Assembly: GCA_031763025.1 (NCBI GenBank)
Contig: JASSKH010000032.1
Coordinates: 3,303,001 to 3,367,000, forward strand
From: Macrocystis pyrifera
Lineage: Eukaryota; Sar; Phaeophyceae; Laminariales; Laminariaceae
Direction of reading: 5' to 3'
DNA: 64,000 bases
Shown: positions 1 to 10,000 of the stretch, piece after piece
Position numbering within the stretch: the stretch's first letter is position 1
Layout: each line of letters begins with the position of its first letter
The notes under the pieces: model-generated
What the model was told of the DNA's origin: nothing
Seen by the model: the letters and a program-made list of their open reading frames with translations, nothing else
The model's database searches: none
Program-made: the position numbers and the translations under genes

Positions 1-236
1 TTTTGACGTGGCTGCGCTGACCACCAGTAGGACGAGCTGAATTATTGCTGTTCGTGCTTTCGATTTCCTTTTGGATTTCCGGCCGTCGACGTTTTGATAT
101 TGGCATTGGGTTGTAAATCGTTCATTTCTCGGAACCTGAAAAACGAAGGGGAACATGTTTTGACCAGGGACCAATCAGCGCCTTGTTTATTATCAATTCG
201 ATTTTCGATTTTCGATTTCGATTCTGTTTACACACC

Positions 237-333
237 TTAACGCTTTTAGTACCGCAGTCCCGTTTTGGGGACAAATCACTTGGAATTAGACTGGTTTGTC
301 CCCAAATCGGGACTGCGGTACTAAAGGGGTTAA
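237..333. mobile_element. TTAA-flanked MITE, copy 1
   Basis: A near-palindromic element of about 97 bp with TTAA at each end. Its arms read from the outside inward as CTTTTAGTACCGCAGTCCCG and its complement, separated by a short loop. No coding capacity. TTAA flanks are the target signature of piggyBac-type transposases, so this is probably a non-autonomous piggyBac-like element. Related, more decayed copies lie at 48855-48951 and 54213-54319. Confidence 0.75.
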
Positions 334-365
334 GTCATAATTTTGTACCTATCCCTTGGCCCAGT

Positions 366-942
366 GCCGATCCCCTCTCATTCATGTCATAATTTTCTGC
401 CTGATTGGAACACGTCCATCGGTCAGAAAGAAAAAAAAAACGAACAGCAGAGCTTCTCTCATACCCTTGTACGACGCCCGCCCGTCTCGCGACCACCTCA
501 CCATCGATTGGGTCCGGTAAAGTTTTCCTCCCTCTCTGACACAGTGAGCGTCGTCGCCCGCCTCGCGTGAAGCCCGGTGCTCACCGTGGCCCTTCTTAGC
601 CACTTCGACAAAGTTGGTGCTCAAACTGCATTGAAGTCTCTTTGAAGTTTAGTTTGGTCGCAAAAAAAAGCACCGCTTGAATGTTATTTCGAATATCAAA
701 ACGACCCTTATATTTCGTACATGGTGCAAGCGGAGCCTCGCAAGGAGGCCAGACAGAGCCCATTGAATATTCGTGCTTCCTGCGTGTCTCGAGACACACG
801 CGACGCCTAGCCATGCAAACGGTGACGGCGCTCCTTGCAACACCCCCTCTACCTGCGGCTAGCACCCGCTGACACCCGCGGCGGCGCCGGGCTCGCCCGC
901 GGTACTGTGTTATGACTACACGCACGCACACGAAACGAAATA
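366..942 (+). repeat. Dispersed duplicated block D1, copy 1 (uninterrupted)
   Basis: About 575 bp that match 27742-29053 along their whole length, apart from a 745-bp insertion in the second copy. The shared sequence includes a GAACAGCAGAGCTTCTCTC stretch and a GC-rich right part near 820-900. No open frame is conserved between the copies, so this looks like a decayed dispersed repeat rather than a gene. It serves as the empty-site reference for the insertion at 28080-28824. Confidence 0.75.
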
Positions 943-1095
943 AAATGGCTTCACATTATATATAAGCAACGCTTGACTCGTACCTGGTGCGTTCGTTTGA
1001 ACACGAGTACACAGCACGAGAAGGCGCTTCTATTGACGAACGCAGTGTTTGTTCGAAAATATAAGCTGTACCGGGACATTGTTTGTTTGCCATCA

Positions 1096-1204
1096 AACGG
1101 TATACCTTGACAGAAAATTTCATATAACTTGGGTTTGGTATGCCCTGATCAATTCGTTTTACTTTTCGTACCGTAAACTGTCAAAAATACGATGGTGTAC
1201 CGTT
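1096..1204. mobile_element. Short TIR element (AACGGTATAC ends), copy 1
   Basis: About 109 bp starting AACGGTATACC and ending GGTGTACCGTT, which are inverted terminal repeats of each other. The interior matches the neighbour at 1261-1373 closely (TAACTTGGGTTTGGT; TTCGTACCGTAAA). Non-coding, MITE-like. Confidence 0.6.
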
Positions 1205-1260
1205 TTTTAGCAATTTCGCAAGCAAGACGGACGGACATGGATGTTTCGCCAAAAAAAAAA

Positions 1261-1373
1261 AACGGTATACGTTGACAGAAACTGTCATCTAACTTGGGTT
1301 TGGTGTACCCTGATGGCCTGGTTTGAGTTTTTCGTACCGTAAATTGGCAAAAAAAAAGCGCTGGTGTACCGTT
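1261..1373. mobile_element. Short TIR element (AACGGTATAC ends), copy 2
   Basis: Second direct copy of the element at 1096-1204, 57 bp downstream of it. Same terminal inverted repeats and interior, with about 15-20% divergence judged by eye. Either two insertions of one MITE family or a local tandem duplication. Confidence 0.6.
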
Positions 1374-1429
1374 TTTTGTCATTTTGTCCGTTAGGACAGG
1401 AGAATAATTTTGCTTCTACTGTAGATTAT

Positions 1430-1537
1430 CCTAGGTAAACCTGCGGAATAGGACAAAATATTGTTAGTAAAAAAATAGGCAAATATATATATTTCTATGT
1501 ATACCATAGGTCCTATTAACCATGGACCCCCGTAATA
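1430..1537. mobile_element. TA-flanked MITE (family M1), left end decayed
   Basis: The right half matches the M1 consensus (CATGGACCCCCGTAATA end, AATATTGTTAGTAAAAA interior). The left terminal repeat is degraded. M1 is a ~108-bp non-coding hairpin element with about 30-bp arms, described in detail at 61949-62062. Confidence 0.6.
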
Positions 1538-1830
1538 GCAAACGTTTTCCTCGAAGTAGTCGGGGCGCACGCCTGGTGTGCATTGATGCCCACATCGACG
1601 CGGGCGAGAGATTGATCGCAACCTGGCCGCCGCCCACTTATTTGTAGTGGTGACACACTGAAGGCCATTACAACAACAACCTGGAGTGAAATCAACGGGG
1701 AAGCTGTCGTATCATGTTCAGCTGCCCACTGACCGCCCAAACCCCACTAATATTATAACCCACCTTTATCAAAAAAACTGACCGATTATAACCCTGCAGG
1801 CACGAGAACTACTGTATTGCACCTATTTGT

Positions 1831-2108
1831 TAAGATCAAGGTCGAGGGACACTTTGTATCCTTGGACAGGTCTGCCTTTTAAGTCGGTAATCGTTGGTAC
1901 TCACGTGTGTTGCTTGCTTAGCTATAGAAGAAGAGCAGTTTTATTCCTTTCGTGCACGCGGAGACTGAGACCAAGCTCGTGCGTCTCTGGAAAACCCCTG
2001 GTTTTCCCATCTAAGATACGCCTTCCAAGTACTACAAATACGTTCCCAGTGCCTGAACCCAGGTAATTACCGGGCTTTCAACCTCATACAAAGCAGTATC
2101 ATAACACT
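1831..2108 (+). repeat. SINE-like repeat S2, copy 1
   Basis: About 280 bp matching the reverse complement of 12114-12450: AAGATCAAGGTCG at the head, TGCTTGCTTAGC, GAGACTGAGACC, AGATACGCCT and CAGGTAATTACCGGGCT follow in the same order. This copy lacks most of the tRNA-like head seen in the other one. Non-coding. Confidence 0.6.
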
Positions 2109-2939
2109 AGTCCACTCTGATGAGCCGTATATGCAGAATTATGGGAAATTCGTGGAGACTCCGATTCCACGAACTAGAACATGAGTCGAAGATGCGGCTC
2201 CTCAAAACCCACTCCCACACCTCTGAACGACGAGGCAACGAAGCCGGCGAAGTACGTAAAAAATATGAAGGGAAGACCTAGCCTTAAGGGGCAGGAGGAA
2301 ATCGTCGATGAAAACCATTGCCATGCCGCTCGCACGGGGGGAGGGGGCGAGGAAGATACATGGAAAAGCGAAATGTGAGTACGGGAACGACAAGAAAAGT
2401 AACACGAAAGACGGCAAGAACCACTTAAACCCAGTCCACAACGCTGAAAGCGCGTCCTGGGCCGCAAATGAGCGGCCGATTGCTCAGACCAGTCCCGACA
2501 CTAAGCGGGGGGTGTAGGCAGGACAAAATACGCAAAAACACACCCCCAACCCAACCCAACCCAAAAAAACACACACGCACACACACCAGGAACATATCGA
2601 GCAGGCAAAAAGTCATCTCTCAAAGTCCAGGAAAACGACAAATATATATATATATCGAGTGCAGTCAAGAAGCGAAAACCAGCTATCCACGGCGGTACCT
2701 CGAGATTCATCTGCGTTACGCTGGACCCCCCGAGCAAACGCGCTAGCCAAGTGAATTTGCAGACACCAACAACCTCGTACAGCTCTCGTCGAAGTCGTGT
2801 AGCGCGCCGGAGAAAGAGGAAGCTTGATTGGTCCCGTGTCGTCCAAAAATCGAAACAAATATACTCCATCCGTCGGTGTAGTTGCGCTGATTTTCCCGAG
2901 TCACCACAGACCGTCGTCACCCTTGTACCAAAAGGGGGG

Positions 2940-3796
2940 CCCGTTGGGAAGTACAGTGTTGCTGTATAGGTGGAGCCAATCGGCGTGCGATACGCAGCCA
3001 TAGCCGGGTGCCAGAAACCGCTTGCCGTTATTCCGAGAAAGCTCCCGTTGTGCCGCGCCAATTCGCATTCGGCGGTACAGGCGGTTGGTTTGGTGGTGTT
3101 GGTTCGCCAGTAGCGCAAAATGCGTGGCAAGAAAGCTGAAGGTCCATTTACCGTTCCCAGGATGACCGAGATAGTCCTGTCCAGTGCGTCTCGTACATCA
3201 CCGCGATGACGCCGCCTCGACCTCTAACCGATTGATGTCCAGTAATCTTTTCCACTTCGAGTCGTTCAGGAGGGGTCGAAACGTCGTCCTCGGTGACGTG
3301 GTACGGAGGGGATTTCTTGGAGAAATTGTTGAGCACGTATTGCGTAAACCCCGCCGCCAAATACTTGTCGCCACGGTCGTGAGAGTTGGCACAGGGCTTG
3401 CAGCGTTGAAGATACGCGCCGGCGAGCCTCAGCGCCGGGCATATCGGAAGGAACATCCAAATACAGGAGCTTGCTCCGAGAGGAGATCCATCCGGGGTGT
3501 CCGCTGAGGAGCAGGGGCCAACTGCGAGAAGTTTGTAGGGGCCCATCCAGTTTGGCCTTTGGGACCTTGGCGTCCGTGTCTGGTTTCGCGGCCTGGCGGA
3601 TGGTGGCTGCCGTATTGTACCCCCACACCCAACCACCAACGTCAAATTTGGGGACCGGACGCAGAGCGTCGGAGAGGGCGGAGTTGCGGCGGTTCACGCG
3701 AGCGACAGTGAGGGCGTGGTGTTTTCGAACGATATCGCACGCGCGCTGCTGGCGGTCCGTCGCCAAGTCGCAGTAGGCGAGGTGGTCGCGAGCCAA
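2940..3796 (-). pseudogene. LTR-retroelement integrase C-terminal region, decayed
   Basis: Minus-strand reading between 3796 and about 2940 gives, across at least two frame changes, a region typical of the C-terminal end of retroelement integrases: a basic linker, a stretch around KAKLDGP, then a chromodomain-like part near GGVIAVMYETHWTGL (about 3170-3215), then a basic tail continuing below 3130. The longest uninterrupted frame is 3266-3796. No catalytic DDE core is visible upstream; instead the sequence changes at about 3830 to a plus-strand protease fragment. Remnant of a transposon, not a host gene. The family (Ty3-like with chromodomain) is inferred from pattern. Confidence 0.6.
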
Positions 3797-3839
3797 GCTC
3801 TGGTGGCCGGCGACTCCAGCACGCTCGAGTGAGGCCGGG

Positions 3840-4382
3840 TTGGCACACCCCGCCTCCTCTCATCAATTCTGTGCCCCAACCCGGACTGACAGAATTCATG
3901 AGATTGCACCAGCGCCGCCCCGCTCTTTGGCCGTGGCCCGCGCTTGCCCAGGTCCTCCTTTGGAGTTTTCGACCTATTTTTCTGACGCGCCGGCTGATCA
4001 CAGCCCCGAGATTTTGGCTGTCGGACCTAGCATCGACCCCTCCCTCGCGCTGCCAGAACACGGCCCCTGCCTCGTCGGGGACGCCATTACCCTCGATGAC
4101 GCCTCTTTTACAACCAAAATCGCGATTCACAGCGCAGCTGGCGTTCCTGCACCTTTCGGTCGCGTGGCGCTTCTTGACACTGGCTCCCAGCAGACTTTCA
4201 TCCGACGAGATGTTTTGGATCGCATGAACTCGGGTGGTGCGGCATCCCTCGTGTGCGAGCAGAAAGGCACCCCTCGTTCTTGGGGGGGGTTTGGCGAATC
4301 GGCCCCTCTGCAGCCTTCGACGAGTGTGCGCCTGAGCGTCCATTTTTTTCGAGAAAATGAGCCTACTTGCTCAGTATCATAA
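3840..4382 (+). pseudogene. Retroelement gag-protease fragment
   Basis: An open frame of 180 codons containing ALLDTGSQQTFI at about 4165-4205, which has the D-[ST]-G active-site signature of retropepsin-type aspartic proteases. The frame stops soon afterwards and no reverse transcriptase follows. It lies head to head with the minus-strand integrase remnant at 2940-3796, so these are pieces of two elements or of one rearranged element. A host DDI1-like protease is less likely because no flanking host domain is present. Confidence 0.5.
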
Positions 4383-4511
4383 CATATTCTCGCTTAAAAC
4401 ATGTTTGTTAATCCTCCGGCGAATTGGTAAAAAAAGAGGTTATGTAAGCTCACCACACACACCTCTTCCCCGTTCAGACTATGATTTCAGCCTCGCAGCG
4501 AGGAGGAGAGA

Positions 4512-4762
4512 CGTTCTACGGTAGACGTTCACCCTAAACTTTCTGAGGCTCTTCACTTGACCTTAAGGAGCTCCACACTCCATTCGAAAACTGACTCCAG
4601 CAACAATCAAATATATTGCGTCGCGATGAATAATCCCATGGTCCAAGTACACAAAAAAAGTCAATTTTCGAAACAAGATTGAAATTCCGACGATGTGGGG
4701 TTAAGGGGCCCCGTCATTCAGAAACCATTCTAGTAGAAGTGTGCTACCTCTATCGTAGAACG
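4512..4762. mobile_element. TIR element (TTCTACGATAGA ends, family M3), copy 1
   Basis: About 250 bp beginning GTTCTACGGTAGACG and ending CTCTATCGTAGAAC, a terminal inverted repeat. The interior includes CACTTGACCTTAAGGA, GAATAATCCCATGGTCC and TTTTCGAAACAAGA. Non-coding. Two further copies lie at 4941-5170 and 42721-42967, the latter in an intron of the acyltransferase gene. Confidence 0.7.
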
Positions 4763-4940
4763 CCTCAAGATACAAACACACGCCGCCAATGTCAGTAGGC
4801 AAAACCTGCTGGTATCGGACCTGCCGCTTTCAAGGCGACGAGCAGAAGACGTTAAATTTTGTCTATTGCAGTACTGCCCGCTGGCATTTTATAAGGATGC
4901 ATGCCAAGATCGGGGTGCACCCTAACTTTTCCTAAAGAGG

Positions 4941-5170
4941 CATTCTACGATAAAAGAGGTTTACCCTATATTTTCCGAGGCTCCTCTCCATACCTCACCC
5001 GAAAACTAACTTCAGCGAACTCAAATTGCATCTGGATGAACATTCCCATGGCCCAAGCATACAAAAACGTCAATTTTCGAAACAAGACTGGCATTCCGAC
5101 GATTTTGGGTTAATGAACCACGTCATTCTGGAACAAAAAACGCGGAAATGTGCTGTCTCTATCGTAGAAC
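4941..5170. mobile_element. TIR element family M3, copy 2
   Basis: Direct copy of 4512-4762 about 180 bp further on, with the same ATTCTACGATA and CTCTATCGTAGAAC ends and the same interior landmarks. Non-coding. A shorter trace of the right end recurs near 5400-5430 (GTGCTACCTCTATTGCAG). Confidence 0.7.
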
Positions 5171-7014
5171 ACGTCCCAAGCCTCCGCGATTGAGGGGCTA
5201 TATATCAAGTATACCTCACACCAAAGAAACGGCGTTGACAAAGAGTGAAACTGCCACCCCCGTGGACACTCCTATCGCCTACTAAATAACTAGGCAGTAG
5301 GTGTCATAAATAAGCACAAATTAATGGTATTCCAGCAGCGGTTTGACGTAGTTCAGCTGAGTTGGGGGACCACGTCAATCAGGGGAAAACAAAATGGCCA
5401 AAAAGTGCTACCTCTATTGCAGCACGCGTCCGAGAAGAAAGGAAAGCGCTCAATCAAGCTTTCCTGGTGTTACATTCCTGACGCTAGGTACGAACGTTGA
5501 CCAGTCGGGGAAGGGCGTTGAACAAGACAGCTTGATACAGCACGCCCCATCATTGGACATTTTAGTCGTCTTAATTCCTGGATGACCCCCCTTCGCCCCC
5601 CGCGGGAATCACCTTGTAATGAATTCTAACTACAGTAGCATTTTTCCTCGAAAACCCCCCCTTCCCCCCGCTCCCCCCGAATAACTTTGTGATTCTAAAT
5701 AAATGTCCTGCGCAGACCTCCTCTCGCTGTTTCGCACACCCAGCTCACGGGTAATATGAAATAGCAAACACTTCTCTTTCTTCGGTTTTCGGCCTCCGCC
5801 TTCGAGCGTACCGTTCATCAACAAGTATACTCTCGATACCCGGGTGTGTACCAAGCCCAAACTTGCACGTGGGTGTAGGTCGACTCGAGGCAGACGGGGG
5901 ATCCTCTGTTTCTGGCGATACCTCGAACAAAATGGGCACCTGCCTCGAGAGGCTTTCCCAACAGTCGACCAGTCAAGCATGCCAGTCGAGCGTGGCTGTT
6001 GCACATATTGCCAACACCCATATTCCCCAATGTTAGTCTTTGAGCCAACTTCAAGCACCCCTCTCGACGCAGCATGATCGATCTCGTCGTCCTGCATTCA
6101 TAGTTTCAGTTCACATAAATGCTCTATAACCCGGCGCGTAAAGCGAGTTGGGAGATAAACCCATATGCCAGGTGACTATTTACCCCCTTTCGACAAATCC
6201 GAATGCACCGCGGCTACACAGCATAAGAAGACAGTGACGCCGAATGCAACTCAAGTGATCCCTTCTGAGTACGCACACAGAAGGTAGCAATGCCTTACGG
6301 TACAAAAAGAAAACTGACGCACGCTGTGCCTCAAAATCGTGGGGGGGAAAGTAGAATCGCGAAAATGCGCAATGGGTACATACGCAGAGTGATTCCGGTA
6401 CGGCCGCCGCTTCGTACCGAACAGTCTGAAACACGTGAGCACCAAGCTGGCCGCCAGCACGGGATGTATACATACACACTGTATGTATATGTAACATACA
6501 TCATGCAGAGATCCGCCGAGCTTGCTGCAACCGATACGCGATTTTCTGTGTTTCCAAAAAGATAACTCTTGAGTGGTACCAGGCATAGTGCCCATTTTTC
6601 CCTGTCTATTACCCTCAACCCCCATTCACGCTCGTAATGTAGTTGCTACCTTGATGGTGAGGCATCATATATAGCGGTTACGCCTGAAAACGTCTATATT
6701 AATAGGACTATACAATGGAAGGTTCGACAGCGAGCGTTGTCATGCCGACCCACTCGAGCGAGCCATGGAGACTCCACGTAGATATCCAGTAGGCCCACAT
6801 GTCCCCGCCCACCACATGGGTGCCATGCATTTGGGTTCTTTCACGGCGGGCCCTCGCTATGTTCATGTTGTGGTTGAACCGATTATCGGTTCCATGTCCA
6901 TGCAAGCAGCTGCCCCGTGCCGCCGCCGAGAGCAATGATCATATATGGACCCTAGCGACGGTCGGGTTGGGCACTGTCTAACAACATGTCCCAGGGTCTA
7001 TGAACATGTTACAA
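5171..7014. other. Gene-free stretch
   Basis: No exon, RNA gene or element that I can support. Open frames here (up to about 155 codons near 5630-6097, minus strand) lack recognisable domains and splice context. It lies beyond the 3' end of the minus-strand membrane-protein gene. Confidence 0.5.
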
Positions 7015-10000
7015 TCAGACTTCACTCGAAGCAACAAACCCTACTCTGCCTGACCATTTGGGGAGCCCAAGCATATGGGGCCGTAGAAAAATCATGATAA
7101 AGGCGCAAAGCGGTCCTCCGATGCGACAGATAGCCCGAGCGACCAGGAGCACCCCCTTCAGCGGCGAGCCCACGACGTGCCTCGCTACGTCGCAGCAATC
7201 GTCGTGCGCTTCCGGAGACTGCGTCGCCGTTGCGATGTCTTTCAAGAAGCCGCTGTCGAAAGCGATCAAAGCGCTCTTAAACTCATCGTCGATGATCGTG
7301 AAGAACTCGAGGGCGAGGACGTCGACCACCATCTCCTCCACCGCTCGGTCCTGGAAGACGATGAGCAAGTTGGCCAAGAAGATGAAGGTGTCGTACACCA
7401 GCCACGTTACGATCAGGTCTGCGAGCGTGCGTGGGGATATACCCGGGTAGGTACGGTACGGCTTAGGGATGAAACGAGGCAACACCGCGGTCTGCCATAA
7501 GAAGGCGGTGAGACAAGGCAATTTTTTGTTTTGTTTTTTATTTATCACTTTTACTTTCCAGCCTAACTCGCAGGAGGTTTTACTCTCAGCGATCGTCTGG
7601 ACAAGCCGTGGTCACAGGTGTCGTCCCTTCTCCCCCCCGTACGTGCCTTTATTTTTTGTCACGCATAGGGTTCAGCATTCCCACTGCTCGTCGATTTTCA
7701 TCGAATGCAGCTAACTCACGCTCTCACGCTTTCCGCTAGTAAATTTATGATGCAAGCAAACGTCCCTACGAGCATGCACTCGGTGAGACTTGAACCCACG
7801 AAATTGATCTTGATAGGCACGCGAACCATCTACCAAGCCACCGGGCTGTTGTCGCGGAAAATGTTTGAAGGCGTGGTCTTGTGCTTTGTTGGTGATCAAA
7901 GTCACCGTGAGAGGGGTACACATTGCACGGGCGTTGGGAGATCTGGTCGTCATTCGCGATAGAAGGGATGAGAAAGTCGAGGGTTCAAGCAGGAATTAAC
8001 GCCGTCTCGCGGTAGAGACTCAAAACGGTCGCACGTTTCAAGCCGGCAAATGAGAATGTACCCCGCCGCCAACGAACACATTGCAGAACAGCTACTTTAC
8101 TCATGAATGGAAGTCAACCGATGCCCTTTTTTTTCTGTGGCTCATGAATAGGAGTCAGGTCAACCTGACCTGAACAGGAAGGTTTTTTTTATCCTGTGCA
8201 GTATCGTGCACTAATGCTAGACATGCTCTCACTCCCTAGTTACTCGGCTGAGCAATACATGTGATGAGAAGGCACGACGAAGCGGGCGTTGGTGGAACCG
8301 CACTAGTGATATTACGCCCACCCACAACCGCGATGAGATATTGTATACCGACCCCGAGCAGATGCAGCGTTGCCTTCTTTTCCCCTCCACACCTGCGTGC
8401 CGGTACGCTCTCCACCACTTTGGCATCTTGTAGGCCTCGAACGCCACGGGCAGCTCCTCCTTGTGAGAGAGAGCCGTCAGGGAGAGCCGCCCGAAGTAGA
8501 TCATCGCCACGGAGACCATAATAAACTTAGCCCATATGCCACCGTCCCTGGAGGGAAGGCGGGTTGTCACGGAAATGATAAGCCGACCTGCAACCGGCAC
8601 TTCAGAAGGGTCTGCATGCCATGTCCTTGCATAACCGGCCGGGTAGCATACTACTATCACTTCCTCTCCATCCCTTGCAGTTTAGATAGGGAACTACACG
8701 TAAGGCGACGGGGTTGTCCGACCTGGCCCTTGGCCGGCCCAGTTTCGGCGCGGGGGGGGGGGGGGAGGGAGGGGCACTAAACAAAGGGGAAATACTTGAA
8801 TAGCGGGTGCCTCGCGCTACAAGTTGTGTTAGTGTCCTGCAATAAGATGGCGGTCCCTCCCTCGCGCACGATTGAGACAGGACATATTCTGCACGGCATG
8901 TCTACGAAACTCAGCGTCGTCGAAAAACCAGCACTCAAACGGGTACAGCTCAAGTCGCATACACAAAGCTGGCTGACGCCCACAAGTTCAGCCTGGGCCA
9001 CTTTGTGGGTTTCTTCCAACTCCATCTAACGCTGAATATCAAAGGGCGAATTGATTAATCGCGGTCGTTGTCAGTATTAAATGGTACTGCATCAGGCCAT
9101 GATGCGTCGTATTGTACTGAAAATCACGCCATCCCGCAGTTTTCGGCAGTATAATGTAACGTTCACGCGGCTGTCCCGCTACCGTGCATTGCTCCCACAA
9201 TGGCCCTTCACTAACAGACATAGCCTCCCGTGCAATACAGCGACGTGCTACGTAACTGTCGAGCGCGCGTTGAACAACTAGAGCCAAGTACTGCTCCACC
9301 GTACAAGTGCTACGAGATGGTAACAGTACGTTGGCAGTTCAGAAAATAAGTTGCCGCCTTTGAAATTCAGGGCTTAAGTCATGCTCCTGTTCTCGCCGGT
9401 AGTACGTTACGCAGTCACGCGCAGCAAAAACGGTATCCCTACAGGCTCCTTGGCGAGGCTACTCCGAGCTACTCCGACGCACCAGTGAGGTAGACCTTAC
9501 ATATGTCAATATGTGTATCGAGAGGGGGTTCAGCAGTGAAAGACCAAACGTGAGGCCAGCGACCATGATCTGGGGAGCTGGGAGGGAGCTATGGCTAGAG
9601 GATGACGGGAGGGAGGGGGGCCGCGCACACAATGGACTGATTTTCTCACCTGCTATTGATACTAATGAGGCGCGCGAGCGCGAAGCGCGAGCCTTTTGTT
9701 TTTAGGTTTTTCGACGACAGCAAAAAAGCTTCATTAACCATCCGCTCTGTGGTCTCCGACACGTTAAGACAAGTGGTACTCTTGCTGGTGGAACCCAACG
9801 GAATCGCTCGTAACCAGAGTGAGACGGAAGAGAGATTGCGCCGGAAACCCGGACTAAAACGACACCATCATAGTGATGCACACTACAGCATTGGTCGCGT
9901 TTGAAGGACGTACGACAACCCGGTTGGCCGCTCACGGAGTACAACAGAGAGCAAGGTTAAAAAAAGGAGCACTGCAGGTGCCAGGCGTGATGGTTTGTGC

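Noticed and set aside
2501..3130. 209-codon minus-strand frame
   Set aside because: The first part is an out-of-frame continuation of the retroelement remnant; the rest runs through an ACAC-rich and AT-rich stretch without a domain.
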